A stretch of 64,000 nucleotides of DNA from Streptomyces rugosispiralis. Its GTDB lineage: Bacteria > Actinomycetota > Actinomycetes > Streptomycetales > Streptomycetaceae. The notes beneath the pieces are model-generated. The model did no database searches. It worked only from the letters and a program-made list of their open reading frames with translations, and had not been told where the DNA came from. Below, piece after piece: positions 18,978 through 27,386 of the stretch. The position numbers and the translations under genes are program-made. How positions within the stretch are numbered: the stretch's first letter is position 1; every line of letters begins with the position of its first letter. The DNA lies in NCBI RefSeq assembly GCF_024505145.1, contig NZ_JANIAA010000015.1, forward strand, positions 1 through 64,000, in the 5' to 3' direction.

Positions 18978-20864
18978 TCAGAGGTGGCGGCGGCGTGCGG
19001 CGGCCTGCCGGTCGTAGTCCTCGCGGGCCTTCACGGCGGCCGGACGGGTCGCGATCTCGGCGACAGGCACATCCCACCACGCCTGTGCCTCGGGTGCGCC
19101 GGACACTGTGTCGGCCGTTTCGGTCTCCACATAGACACATGTGGGCCGGTCCGAGGCGCGTGCCTCGGCGAGCGCCGCCCGCAGCTCGCCCACGCTCTTC
19201 GCGCGCAGCACGTCCATGCCGAGCGAGGCGGCGTTGGCGGCCAGGTCGACCGGGAGCGGATCGCCGGTGTACTGCCCGTCGGGCGCCCGGAAGCGGTAGG
19301 CGGTGCCGAAGCGCTCGGCGCCGGTGGTCTCCGACAGACCGCCGATCGAGGCGTAGCCGTGGTTCTGGAGCAGCACGACGTTGATGTTGATGCCCTCCTG
19401 GACCGCGGTGACGATCTCGGTGGGCATCATCAGATACGTACCGTCACCGACCAGCGCCCAGACCGGGGTGCCGGGCGCCGCGAGCCGTACGCCGATGGCG
19501 CCGGGGATCTCGTACCCCATGCAGGAGTAGCCGTACTCGAGGTGGTACTGGCGCGGGGAGCGGGCGCGCCACAGCTTGTGGAGGTCGCCCGGCAGCGAGC
19601 CGGCCGCGTTGATCACCACGTCCTCGTCGCCGACGACCGCGTCCAGCGCGCCCAGTACCTGGGTCTGGGACGGCCGGGCGGTCTCGTCCTCGGCGGCGTA
19701 CGCGGCGTCCACCCGGCGCTCCCACGCGGCCTTCCCGGTGCGGTACTCGGCCTCGTACGTCTCGTCCACGCGGTGGCCCGCCAGCTCGGCGGTGAGCGCT
19801 TCGAGGGCGGCGCGGGCGTCGGCGACCACGGTGGTGGCGCCGAGCTTGTGGGCGTCGAACGGGGTGATGTTGAGGTTGAGGAAGCGGACCGCCGGGTCCG
19901 CGAACAGGGTCGCGGAGGCGGTGGTGAAGTCGCTGTAGCGGGTGCCCACGCCGATGACCAGGTCGGCGGTGCGGGCCAGGTCGTCCGCGACGGCGGTGCC
20001 GGTGTGGCCGATCCCGCCGATGTCGGCGGGGTGGTCGTAGCGCAGCGAGCCCTTGCCCGCCTGGGTGGAGGCCACCGGGATGCCGGTCGCGTCCACGAGG
20101 GCGCGCAGGCTGTCCTCCGCCTCGCTGTGGTGGACCCCGCCGCCCGCGACGATCAGCGGCCGGCGGGCGGCGCGGATGGTCCGCGCGGCGGCGGCCACCT
20201 CGGCCGCCTCGGGGGCGGGGCGGCGGACGTGCCACACCCGGTCCGCGAAGAACTCCTCGGGCCAGTCGAACGCCTCGGCCTGGACGTCCTGCGGCAGGGC
20301 CAGGGTGACGGCGCCGGTCTCGGCCGGGTCCGCCAGCACCCGCATGGCCTGGAGCGCGGCCGGGATCAGCGCCTCGGGGCGCATCACCCGGTCGAAGTAG
20401 CGGGAGACCGGGCGCAGCGCGTCGTTCACCGAGATGTCGCCCGCGTACCCCACTTCGAGCTGCTGGAGCACCGGGTCGGCGGGCCGGGTGGCGAAGATGT
20501 CGCCGGGCAGCAGCAGCACCGGCAGCCGGTTGACGGTGGCGAGCGCGGCACCGGTGACCAGGTTGGTGGCGCCGGGGCCGATGGAGGTGGTGACGGCCTG
20601 GGCGGCGAGCCGGTTGTTCTGCCGGGCGAAGCCGACCGCTGCGTGCACCATCGCCTGCTCGTTACGGCCCTGGAGGTACGGCATGGTGCCCGGCCCGGAC
20701 TCCAGCAGCGCCTGGCCGAGCCCGGCCACGTTGCCATGGCCGAAGATCCCCCAGGTGGCGTTGATCAGGCGATGCCGCCGACCGTCCCGCTCGGTGTACT
20801 GGTGGGCCAGGAACTCCACCAGCGCCTGGGCGACGGTGAGGCGGCGCACTGCCGAACCGTTCAT
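18978..20864 (-). CDS. iolD: 3D-(3,5/4)-trihydroxycyclohexane-1,2-dione hydrolase
   Basis: A 628-residue thiamine-diphosphate enzyme of the acetolactate synthase superfamily. The N-terminal PYR domain contains 'GHGNVAGLGQALLES'. The C-terminal PP domain has the Mg/ThDP motif 'GDGTYLMMPTEI' and a later 'LLQNHGYASIGGLSE'. IolD opens the ring of the trione produced from inosose, giving 5-deoxyglucuronate, the substrate of IolB. The ATG at 20864 overlaps the iolB stop by 4 bases, which fits coordinated expression of consecutive enzymes. Confidence 0.96.
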   Translation of the reverse strand: MNGSAVRRLTVAQALVEFLAHQYTERDGRRHRLINATWGIFGHGNVAGLGQALLESGPGTMPYLQGRNEQAMVHAAVGFARQNNRLAAQAVTTSIGPGATNLVTGAALATVNRLPVLLLPGDIFATRPADPVLQQLEVGYAGDISVNDALRPVSRYFDRVMRPEALIPAALQAMRVLADPAETGAVTLALPQDVQAEAFDWPEEFFADRVWHVRRPAPEAAEVAAAARTIRAARRPLIVAGGGVHHSEAEDSLRALVDATGIPVASTQAGKGSLRYDHPADIGGIGHTGTAVADDLARTADLVIGVGTRYSDFTTASATLFADPAVRFLNLNITPFDAHKLGATTVVADARAALEALTAELAGHRVDETYEAEYRTGKAAWERRVDAAYAAEDETARPSQTQVLGALDAVVGDEDVVINAAGSLPGDLHKLWRARSPRQYHLEYGYSCMGYEIPGAIGVRLAAPGTPVWALVGDGTYLMMPTEIVTAVQEGININVVLLQNHGYASIGGLSETTGAERFGTAYRFRAPDGQYTGDPLPVDLAANAASLGMDVLRAKSVGELRAALAEARASDRPTCVYVETETADTVSGAPEAQAWWDVPVAEIATRPAAVKAREDYDRQAAARRRHL

Positions 20865-21793
20865 CGTGGGTCTCCAGCGGGTGCTTGATAGAGGGGCAGA
20901 CGGGGGTCGACGGGCTGGTCCGGCCAGGTGGAGCGGATCCAGCTGTGGTCGGGGTGGTCGCGGATGAGCCAGGCGCGCTCCGCCTCCGGGCCCGCCATGA
21001 CGTTCAGGTAGTACATGTCGTGCCCAGGGGCGGCGATGGAGGGGCCGTGCCAGCCGTCGGGGATCAGGACGGTGTCGCCGGAGCGGACCTCGGCGAGCAC
21101 ATCGGTGCCACGGCCGTGGCCGGACGGAGAGACCCGCTGATAGCCGACGCCCTCGTTGCCGTGGGCCTCGGCGATCTCGAAGTAGTAGATCTCCTCGAGC
21201 TCGCTCTCCTCGCCGGGGCGGCACTGGTCGTGCTTGTGCGGCGGATACGAGGACCAGTTGCCGCCCGGGGTGAGCACCTCGACGGCGATGAGCTTGTCGC
21301 ATTCGAAACCGCCACCTGATTTTCCGCCTCCGGCGGGGGCCGCGGCGCCGAAGTTGTTCACCTGGCGCGAGCAGTTGCCGCTGCCGCGCAGTTCGACGGG
21401 GACGGCGGAGGCCGGTCCGTAGCGCGCGGGCAGCCGGCGCTCACAGCGGGCGCCGGTGAGCGCGAAGCGGCCGCCCGCGCCGCTGGCGATCTGGGCGTGG
21501 GAGTCGCGCGGCAGATAGACGAAGTCGCTCACCCCGCTGAACACGCTCTCCCGGCCGTGCAGTTCGAAGGTCTCGCCCTCGGCGATCACGGTGCAGCCGC
21601 CGCTCAGCGGCAGCACGATCCACTCGCTGTCCCCGGTGGCCAGGGAGTGCGAACCGCCGGGCGGCAGATCGAGGACCCGCAGGCTGGAGTAGCCCCAGCC
21701 GGCCCGCTCGGGGTCGATGTCCACGGCGTAGGGGCCGTCGGCCGCCTTGCCGGCCTGCACATGGAAGCCGGGGAACGGATCGGTGGTGGTCAT
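20861..21793 (-). CDS. iolB: 5-deoxy-glucuronate isomerase
   Basis: A 310-residue bicupin protein. It has the metal-binding His/Glu cluster in 'SSYPPHKHDQ' plus 'EEIYYFEI', and a later 'GWHGPSIAAPGHDMYYLN'. It converts 5-deoxy-D-glucuronate to 5-dehydro-2-deoxy-D-gluconate, which IolC phosphorylates. It is the third gene of the operon, 29 bp after the aldolase gene and overlapping iolD by 4 bp. Confidence 0.96.
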   Translation of the reverse strand: MTTTDPFPGFHVQAGKAADGPYAVDIDPERAGWGYSSLRVLDLPPGGSHSLATGDSEWIVLPLSGGCTVIAEGETFELHGRESVFSGVSDFVYLPRDSHAQIASGAGGRFALTGARCERRLPARYGPASAVPVELRGSGNCSRQVNNFGAAAPAGGGKSGGGFECDKLIAVEVLTPGGNWSSYPPHKHDQCRPGEESELEEIYYFEIAEAHGNEGVGYQRVSPSGHGRGTDVLAEVRSGDTVLIPDGWHGPSIAAPGHDMYYLNVMAGPEAERAWLIRDHPDHSWIRSTWPDQPVDPRLPLYQAPAGDPR

Positions 21794-21822
21794 GGCGTGA
21801 AGTCTCTGCCTTTCTTACAGCG

Positions 21823-22710
21823 TCACAGCAGGCCGACGGCGGTGTCCACGGCGGTCTCGACACTGCCCTCCGCCGGATAGAGCAGGGAGCGGCCGACGAC
21901 CAGCCCCTGCACGGTGGGCAGGCCCAGCGCCTTGCGCCACTTCTCGTACGCCTCCTCCTGGTCCTGCGGAGACTTGCCCACGTCGCCGCCGAGCAACACC
22001 GCCGGAAGGGTGCTCGTCTCCATCACCGCCGCCATCTCGTCGGCGTCGTGGGTGACCGGCACCTTCAGCCAGGTGTAGGCGGAGGTTCCGGCGAGGCCGG
22101 AGGCGATGGCTATGGACTTGGTGACGGCCTCGGCGGACAGGTCGTTGACGACCTTCCCGCCCGTCCGCCGGGAGATGAACGGCTCGACGAAGACGGGCAG
22201 CCGCCGCTCGGCCATCTCGTCGATGGCGCGGGCCGTGGTGACCATGGTGGTCAGCGAACCGGAGTCCTCGTAGTCGATGCGCAGCAGCAGCTTGCCCGCG
22301 TCGAAGCGGAGGCGCTCGATGTCCTGGGGGCGGTGTCCGGTGAACCGGTCGTCGAGTTCGAACGAGGCCCCGGCGAGGCCGCCGCGGTTCATCGAGCCCA
22401 TGACGACCTTGCCGTCGAGGGCGCCGAGCAGCAGCAGGTCCTCGAGGATGTCGGCGGTGGCGAGCACCCCGTCGACCCCGGGCCGGGACAGCGCCACGCA
22501 CAGCCGCTCCAGCAGATCGCCCCGGTTGGCCATGGCCAGCTTGTGGCCACCGACGGCGAGGGCGCCGCGCGCCGGGTGATCGGCGGCCACGATCATCAGA
22601 CGGCCGCTGTCCCCGATGAGGGGGCGGCGGACCCGGCGGGCGGCCGCCTCGGCGATGGACTCCGGGTGGCGGCTGCGCACCGCCACGAGGTCCGAAATGC
22701 TGATGCTCAA
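21823..22710 (-). CDS. Class I aldolase-like (beta/alpha)8 protein of the iol operon
   Basis: A protein of about 295 residues found in actinobacterial iol operons (Cgl0158-type), with 'RLMIVAADHPARGAL' at the first strand, 'GSMNRGGLAG', 'KLLLRIDYED' with the likely Schiff-base Lys or catalytic residues, and 'TWLKVPVT'. No separate IolJ is present, so it is the likely cleaver of 2-deoxy-5-keto-gluconate-6-phosphate into DHAP and malonic semialdehyde (inference). A TTG at 22710 with GAGG 8 nt upstream is preferred over an ATG at 22746 that lacks a ribosome binding site. Confidence 0.85.
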   Translation of the reverse strand: MSISISDLVAVRSRHPESIAEAAARRVRRPLIGDSGRLMIVAADHPARGALAVGGHKLAMANRGDLLERLCVALSRPGVDGVLATADILEDLLLLGALDGKVVMGSMNRGGLAGASFELDDRFTGHRPQDIERLRFDAGKLLLRIDYEDSGSLTTMVTTARAIDEMAERRLPVFVEPFISRRTGGKVVNDLSAEAVTKSIAIASGLAGTSAYTWLKVPVTHDADEMAAVMETSTLPAVLLGGDVGKSPQDQEEAYEKWRKALGLPTVQGLVVGRSLLYPAEGSVETAVDTAVGLL

Positions 22711-22797
22711 GGGATTTTCCTCGCATTCGCGATTCTTGAAGGGCACACGGAGCGCGGGGACCGCGTGCCGACGAGGGGAAGGGCCTGACGTCGGTGG

Positions 22798-23745
22798 TCA
22801 GTCCCCCGCCAGCAGAGCCTCGACCTCCGCCGTGGTGGGCATCGCGGAGGAGCAGGCGAGACGGGACGCGACGATGGCGCCCGCCGCGTTGGCGTACCGC
22901 ATGACGCGCTCCAGCGGCCAGTCCGAGAGCAGCCCGTGGCACAGCGCTCCGCCGAACGCGTCGCCCGCGCCGAGCCCGTTGACCACCTCGACCGGGACCG
23001 GCGGGACCTCCGCGGTGGTGCCGTCGCGGTGCACGGCGAGCACCCCGCGCGGGCCCTGTTTCACGACGGCGATCTCCACGCCCGCGTCCAGCAGCGCCTG
23101 CGCGCACGCCTTGGGCTCGCGCGCACCCGTGGCGATCTCGCATTCGTCCACGTTGCCGACGGCGACGGTCGCATGGCGCAGCGCCTCGGCGTAGAAGGGG
23201 CGGGCGGTCTCCGGGTCGGCCCAGAACATCGGCCGCCAGTCGAGGTCGAAGACGGTGGTGCCGCTCTTGGCGCGGGCGGCGAGCGCGGCGAGGGTGCTGG
23301 TGCGGCTGGGCTCCTCGCTGAGCCCGGTGCCGGTCATCCAGAAGATCCGGGCGGTGCGGATGGCGTCGAGGTCCAGCTCATCGGAGTGGATCTCCAGATC
23401 GGGCGCCTTGGGGCGGCGGTAGAAGTACAGCGGGAAGTCGTCGGGCGGGAAGATCTCGCAGAAGGTGATCGGGGTGGGGTACTCCTCGACGGGGGTGACG
23501 AAGCGGTCGTCCACCCCGAAGGCCCGCAGCTCCTGGTGGATGTAGTCGCCGAACGGATCCGCCCCGGTGCGGCTGATCACGGCGGAGCGGTGGCCGAAGC
23601 GGGCCGCGGAGACCGCGACATTGGTCGCCGAGCCGCCGAGAAACTTTCCGAACGATTCAACCTGCGGCAGTGGCACACCGGTCTGCAGTGGATAGAGGTC
23701 CACTCCGATGCGGCCCATCGTGATCAGGTCGTACGGCTCACTCAT
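22798..23745 (-). CDS. iolC: 5-dehydro-2-deoxygluconokinase
   Basis: A 315-residue PfkB-family kinase. It has the N-terminal 'DLITMGRIGVDLYPLQTG', substrate-lid glycines 'GKFLGGSATNVAVSAARFG' and the catalytic/anion-hole motif 'GLGAGDAFGGAL'. 'MGRIGVDLYP' is characteristic of IolC as opposed to ribokinases or fructokinases. It phosphorylates the product of IolB. It is the first gene of the minus-strand iol operon, and its promoter is the inverted-repeat region starting about 70 bp upstream. Confidence 0.95.
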   Translation of the reverse strand: MSEPYDLITMGRIGVDLYPLQTGVPLPQVESFGKFLGGSATNVAVSAARFGHRSAVISRTGADPFGDYIHQELRAFGVDDRFVTPVEEYPTPITFCEIFPPDDFPLYFYRRPKAPDLEIHSDELDLDAIRTARIFWMTGTGLSEEPSRTSTLAALAARAKSGTTVFDLDWRPMFWADPETARPFYAEALRHATVAVGNVDECEIATGAREPKACAQALLDAGVEIAVVKQGPRGVLAVHRDGTTAEVPPVPVEVVNGLGAGDAFGGALCHGLLSDWPLERVMRYANAAGAIVASRLACSSAMPTTAEVEALLAGD

Positions 23746-23816
23746 GCCTGCCCCTTCGGGAAAGACGCAGCTCAGGGTCTGGTGCTCAGAACTCCGGGAT
23801 CCATCCCGGCCCTTCA

Positions 23817-23968
23817 GGTCTAGACGTGTGCCCCCACCACTGTCAAGACTTTGTCCTTACATACGGACGTAATCATCCGGGCCCACGGGGCGCGTTATCG
23901 GCTCGTTACGTCCAGATGAAATGTTGTCATGACAAAGTCTTGACAGTGGCCACCCACGGGGAGAGGCT
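23817..23968. promoter_or_regulatory. Divergent iol promoters within a perfect inverted repeat
   Basis: The 17-mer CACTGTCAAGACTTTGT (23838-23854) is repeated in perfect inverted form at 23932-23948. Each arm contains TTGACA as a -35 box facing outward: minus strand at 23841-23846 with TAGACC at 23817-23822 (18-bp spacer), plus strand at 23940-23945 with GAGGCT at 23963-23968 (17-bp spacer). A 12-bp palindrome TTGTCATGACAA (23924-23935) overlaps the right arm. The symmetry suggests one regulator bound at both -35 regions, shutting both directions and possibly looping. No regulator gene lies in the locus. Confidence 0.75.
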
Positions 23969-24079
23969 CCCGTTCTGCAACGGCCGTGCTGATCCGACGG
24001 ACCTGGCTTGAGAGGTGCTGGAACGGATGGACCTCAGACTCAATCGACACCGCAGAGCGGGCTTCGCCGCGCTCGTCAC

Positions 24080-24298
24080 CGCAACCCGCACCACGCCTAT
24101 ATGGTCGGCGACCACTTCGCGGTGCTCCGGCTCGGCACCCTGGAGCTGAACGCGGCGCGCGAGGATGTCAGCCTCGAGGAGCTCACCAACCACATGGCCG
24201 GCGGTGCCGAACTGGCCGCGCTCAAGCATGAGCTGGCCCAGGTCCGCGGGGTCGACGTAGACGAGCTGCCGGAGGAGGTGACCGCCCCATCTTCCTGA
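24080..24298 (+). pseudogene. 3' remnant of a sugar ABC-transporter ATPase gene
   Basis: The frame reads about 72 codons with the look of the C-terminal tail of Streptomyces sugar/inositol ABC ATPases: 'VGDHFAVLRLGTLELNAARE', then 'LEELTNHMAGGAELAALKHE' and 'LAQVRGVDVDELPEE'. No Walker, signature or D-loop sequence precedes it, and homology seems to begin abruptly at about 24080. It is therefore the end of a deleted gene. An inositol importer gene would fit this spot. The stop codon lies inside a tandem 14-bp repeat. Identification of the tail is from memory of the family. Confidence 0.65.
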
Positions 24299-24322
24299 TG
24301 GACACCTCCTGATGGACACCTC
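24295..24322. repeat. Tandem 14-bp repeat at the remnant's 3' end
   Basis: CTGATGGACACCTC occurs twice head to tail (24295-24308, 24309-24322), with a third partial copy beginning CTGACGGA. It overlaps the stop codon of the ABC ATPase remnant and looks like local slippage at a rearranged end. Confidence 0.8.
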
Positions 24323-24467
24323 CTGACGGACGCCATCCTTCCGACGCCTTTCCCTGACAAGACGTCCGAATGTCCTGACGAACCCTTGACGGCCGCCCGC
24401 CCGGCCGGTGAAGCTGCCCAAAGCAGTACGACGCGGGCACCCCAGCACACCGAGGAGACCCTCTGCC

Positions 24468-25388
24468 ATGACTGCCGACGCCTCCCCCGTACCCACCCTG
24501 GACCGCATCCGGGTCGGCTCGGCCCCCGACTCGTGGGGGGTGTGGTTCCCCGACGACGATCAGCAGGTTCCCTGGCAGCGCTTCCTCGACGAGGTCACGG
24601 AGGCCGGTTACGAGTGGATCGAGCTGGGTCCGTACGGCTATCTGCCCACGGACCCGGCCCGGCTCACCGAGGAGACCGGCCGGCGCGGTCTCACGGTCTC
24701 CGCGGGCACCGTCTTCACCTCGCTGCACCGCGGCCCCGAGGTCTGGGACGCCACCTGGGAGCATGTCTCCCAGGTGGCCGAGCTGACCCGGGCGATGAAC
24801 GCCAAGCACCTCGTGGTCATCCCCTCCTTCTGGCGGGACGACAAGACCGCCGAGCTGATCGAGCCTCCGACGCTCACCGCCGAGCAGTGGCGCCATCTGT
24901 CCACCGGGATGGAGCGGCTCGGCCGTGAGGTGCGGGAGCGCTTCGGGCTCGACATCGTCGTCCACCCGCATGCCGACACCCATATCGACACCGAGGAGAA
25001 CGTGGCCCGCTTCCTGGACGCCACCGACTCCGACCTGGTCAGCCTCTGCCTGGACACCGGGCACTACGCCTACTGCGGCGGCGACAGCGTCAAGCTGATC
25101 GAGACCTACGGCGAGCGCATCGGCTATCTCCACCTCAAGCAGGTCGACCCGGAGATCCTCGCCGATGTGGTGAAGAACGGGGTGCCGTTCGGGCCCGCCG
25201 TCCAGCGCGGGGTGATGTGCGAACCGCCGAACGGCATTCCGGAGCTGGGGCCGGTCCTGACCGCGGCCCAGAACCTGGATGTGGATCTGTTCGCCATCGT
25301 CGAGCAGGACATGTACCCTTGCCCGCCCGGCCAGCCCTTCCCCATCGCCGAGCGCACCCGGCGCTTCCTGCGCTCCTGCGGCGCCTGA
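24468..25388 (+). CDS. Sugar phosphate isomerase/epimerase, IolE-like (probable inosose dehydratase)
   Basis: A 306-residue TIM barrel of the AP-endonuclease-2 family. Candidate metal ligands are in 'YEWIELGPYGYL', 'IVVHPHADTHIDTEENV', 'CLDTGHYAYCGGD' and 'FAIVEQDMYP'. Inosose dehydratases of this family convert 2-keto-myo-inositol to the diketone used by IolD. Pathway completeness in the locus supports that role, although other isomerase functions are possible. There is a clear GAGGAG 9 nt before the ATG at 24468. It is followed 94 bp later by iolG and read from the plus-strand iol promoter. Confidence 0.85.
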   Translation: MTADASPVPTLDRIRVGSAPDSWGVWFPDDDQQVPWQRFLDEVTEAGYEWIELGPYGYLPTDPARLTEETGRRGLTVSAGTVFTSLHRGPEVWDATWEHVSQVAELTRAMNAKHLVVIPSFWRDDKTAELIEPPTLTAEQWRHLSTGMERLGREVRERFGLDIVVHPHADTHIDTEENVARFLDATDSDLVSLCLDTGHYAYCGGDSVKLIETYGERIGYLHLKQVDPEILADVVKNGVPFGPAVQRGVMCEPPNGIPELGPVLTAAQNLDVDLFAIVEQDMYPCPPGQPFPIAERTRRFLRSCGA

Positions 25389-25482
25389 CCCCTTCCTTTT
25401 CGCCCCCACCAGCCCCCAGGGGCCGTCGCCCACACGGGCCGTCGAACCGTCCAGAGAGCAGAGAGAGAAGAGAGAGCAGTCT

Positions 25483-26502
25483 ATGACCCAGCAGGGAACG
25501 CTCGGGGTCGCCGTCATCGGGACCGGCAAGATGGGCGCCGACCATGTCCGCCGCATCAACGACGTGATCAGCGGCGCCCGGGTGGCCGCCGTGGTCGACA
25601 TCGACGAGGCGCGGGCCAAGGCGGTCGCCGACACCGCCGACGGCTGTCAGGCGTTCACCGACCCGGCCGCCGCGATGGCCGCGCCCGGCGTGGACGCGGT
25701 GCTGATCGCCTCGCCGGGGCCCGCGCACGAGGCCGCGCTGCTCAGCGCGTTCGAACGCGATCTGCCGGTGCTGTGCGAGAAGCCGCTCACCCCGGACTCC
25801 GCGTCCGCGCTGCGGGTGCTGGAGGCCGAGCAGCGGCTGGGCCACCGCCGGGTGCAGGTGGGCTTCATGCGCCGCTACGACACCGAGTTCATGAAGCTCA
25901 AGGCGCTGCTGGCCGGGGGCGAACTGGGCCGCCCGCTGCTGCTGCACTGCCGCCACCGCAATGCCTCGGTGCACTCGTACTTCACCAACGAGATGCTGAT
26001 CACCGACTCGGTGGTGCATGAGATGGACCAGTCGCGCTGGCTGCTGGAGCAGGAGATCGCCGCCATCACCGTGCTCAAGCCGACCCCCAGCTCACTGTCG
26101 CCCGAGCCGCTCAGCGACCCCCAGCTGGTGGTCTTCGAGACTACCGGCGGGGCGATCGTCAATGTGGAGATCTTCGCCACCTGCGGCTTCGGCTACCAGG
26201 TGCAGGCGGAGGCGGTCTGCGAACGCGGCACCGCCCGCGTGGGCGACGCCCACGGGATGCTGGTCAACCGGCCCGGCGTCTGGGGCGGGGAGATCGCTCC
26301 GGACTTCGTGGCCCGCTTCGAGGAGGCGTACGACCGCGAGGTGCAGAGCTGGGTCAACGCCACCCGGCGCGGGGAGGTCGAGGGCCCCAGCGCCTGGGAC
26401 GGCTATGCCGCGGCCGCCGTCAGTGAGGCGGGGGTCCGGGCCCAGGCCACGGGTCAGCGCACGGCCGTCGAGATGATCGAGCGCCCCGCCTTCTACAGCT
26501 GA
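25483..26502 (+). CDS. iolG: Inositol 2-dehydrogenase (Gfo/Idh/MocA family)
   Basis: A 339-residue NAD(P)-dependent oxidoreductase. It has a Rossmann motif at the N-terminus ('VAVIGTGKMGADHVRRIN'), the family motif 'LCEKPLTPDS' with catalytic Lys, 'VGFMRRYD' and a substrate-domain His in 'DSVVHEMDQSRWLL'. It oxidises myo-inositol to 2-keto-myo-inositol, the first step of the pathway encoded by its neighbours. The upstream spacer is purine-rich (GAGAGAAGAGAG), giving a Shine-Dalgarno for the ATG at 25483. A long hairpin terminator follows at 26526. Confidence 0.93.
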   Translation: MTQQGTLGVAVIGTGKMGADHVRRINDVISGARVAAVVDIDEARAKAVADTADGCQAFTDPAAAMAAPGVDAVLIASPGPAHEAALLSAFERDLPVLCEKPLTPDSASALRVLEAEQRLGHRRVQVGFMRRYDTEFMKLKALLAGGELGRPLLLHCRHRNASVHSYFTNEMLITDSVVHEMDQSRWLLEQEIAAITVLKPTPSSLSPEPLSDPQLVVFETTGGAIVNVEIFATCGFGYQVQAEAVCERGTARVGDAHGMLVNRPGVWGGEIAPDFVARFEEAYDREVQSWVNATRRGEVEGPSAWDGYAAAAVSEAGVRAQATGQRTAVEMIERPAFYS

Positions 26503-26525
26503 CACCCCGTCTCCAGCCGACGCCC

Positions 26526-26559
26526 AGCGGGCCGGCCGTGACCTCACGGCCGGCCCGCT
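26526..26559 (+). terminator. Hairpin terminator after iolG
   Basis: A perfect 16-bp inverted repeat (AGCGGGCCGGCCGTGA and its complement) with only 2 nt between the arms lies 23 bp past the iolG stop. It ends the plus-strand iol unit. Confidence 0.85.
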
Positions 26560-26576
26560 GTGGTCTTGGCGGACGA

Positions 26577-26622
26577 GTACGTCCGAGCGCGTCCGAGTGC
26601 GTCCGGGTCTCGTCCGGTGCGT
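26577..26622. repeat. Degenerate tandem CGTCCGAG-type repeats
   Basis: Four imperfect copies of a roughly 10-bp unit (CGTCCGAG, CGTCCGAG, CGTCCGGG, CGTCCGG) follow the iolG terminator. They lie in the 305-bp stretch between iolG and the next gene, which otherwise shows no coding signal. No function is evident. Confidence 0.55.
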
Positions 26623-26807
26623 CACTCGCGCGTCACAGCGGTCACATCTCCATACGCCTCCGTCACAGATGTTCAACAGCCCCGGGCCACCCTTCACTCA
26701 GCGTCGTTGACCAGGCACAGGCTGATGGAATGTGAGCAGGCGCGACGTGGCTCCCCCGACGGCCCCACCGGGCCGTAACCGCGACGCCCTGCGGAAGGGC
26801 ATGAGAA

Positions 26808-27017
26808 ATGACCGACCGGAGGCTGTGGTCGTACAAGGAGATCGCCGCGCATATCGGTGTGCAGACCGACACCGTACGGTCCTATCGCAAGCACGGTCTG
26901 CTGCCGCCCCCCGATCATGTGGAGGGCGGCAAGCCGTACTGGTACGCGGATACGATCCGCTCCTGGGTGGTCCGCAGACCCGGCAACCGCCGCGCCCGGC
27001 GCGATGGCAAGGACTAG
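26808..27017 (+). CDS. Small MerR/AlpA-like HTH protein
   Basis: A 69-residue protein that is essentially one winged HTH: 'WSYKEIAAHIGVQTDTVRSY', 'RKHGLLPPPDHVEGGKPYWY', then a basic tail 'RRPGNRRARRDGKD'. The recognition helix and the 'LLPPPD...PYWYADTI' wing are typical of small excisionase/MerR-type DNA-binding proteins. It stands alone, 305 bp after iolG, and ends shortly before two hairpins at 27063-27130. No integrase or other mobile genes are next to it, so a prophage origin is not supported. The target is unknown. Confidence 0.8.
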   Translation: MTDRRLWSYKEIAAHIGVQTDTVRSYRKHGLLPPPDHVEGGKPYWYADTIRSWVVRRPGNRRARRDGKD

Positions 27018-27062
27018 CGGTTTCTCACCCTCTTGCGCGAAACCGTGCCGTGACGTTGCCAC

Positions 27063-27130
27063 CCCGGCATGGCCCATCGCCCATGCCGGGCGCACCAGCA
27101 CAACGGCCCCTGCCATGTGGTCAGGGGCCG
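27063..27130 (+). terminator. Two consecutive hairpins after the HTH gene
   Basis: The first hairpin has arms CCCGGCATGG and complement at 27063-27090 (10-bp stem, 8-nt loop). The second has arms CGGCCCCTG (27104-27112) and CAGGGGCCG (27122-27130), followed by CTCTTTGCT. The second looks like the terminator for the plus-strand HTH gene. It also precedes the convergent DUF397 gene. Confidence 0.75.
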
Positions 27131-27164
27131 CTCTTTGCTGTGTCGATGCGTCATCAGCGAGGGG

Positions 27165-27386
27165 TCAGGCGCCGTGCAACTCCCCGTCCTTGACGGCAGA
27201 TATGAACGATGACCAGGACGAGGCGGGGAAGACCAACGCCGGGCCGTTCGGATCCTTACTGTCACGCACGGGGACGGCGCCAGTGGACGCGAACGCGGGA
27301 GCCCACTCGACGCAGGACCCCCCTCCGCCGTTGCTGTAGCTGGATTTGACCCACCCTACGTAGGAGGTGTCCCGGGGGGTGCTCAT
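27165..27386 (-). CDS. DUF397 protein
   Basis: A 73-residue DUF397 protein with the family signatures 'GWVKSSYSNGGGGSCVEW', 'VPVRDSKDP' and 'PASSWSSFISAVK'. Such proteins are nearly always encoded beside Scr1-type HTH regulators in Streptomyces and are thought to work as a pair, as antagonist or partner, in development-linked control. Here the ATG at 27386 overlaps the stop of the upstream regulator by 4 bases, so the two are translationally coupled. Confidence 0.92.
   Translation of the reverse strand: MSTPRDTSYVGWVKSSYSNGGGGSCVEWAPAFASTGAVPVRDSKDPNGPALVFPASSWSSFISAVKDGELHGA

Noticed and set aside
24222..25634. A minus-strand frame of 470 codons over the IolE-like gene
   Set aside because: It is antisense to a TIM-barrel gene with intact motifs and a proper ribosome binding site, and does not resemble any protein.
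26808..27130. Small HTH gene as evidence of an integrated plasmid or prophage
   Set aside because: No integrase, replication gene, tRNA or attachment-site repeat is present nearby.
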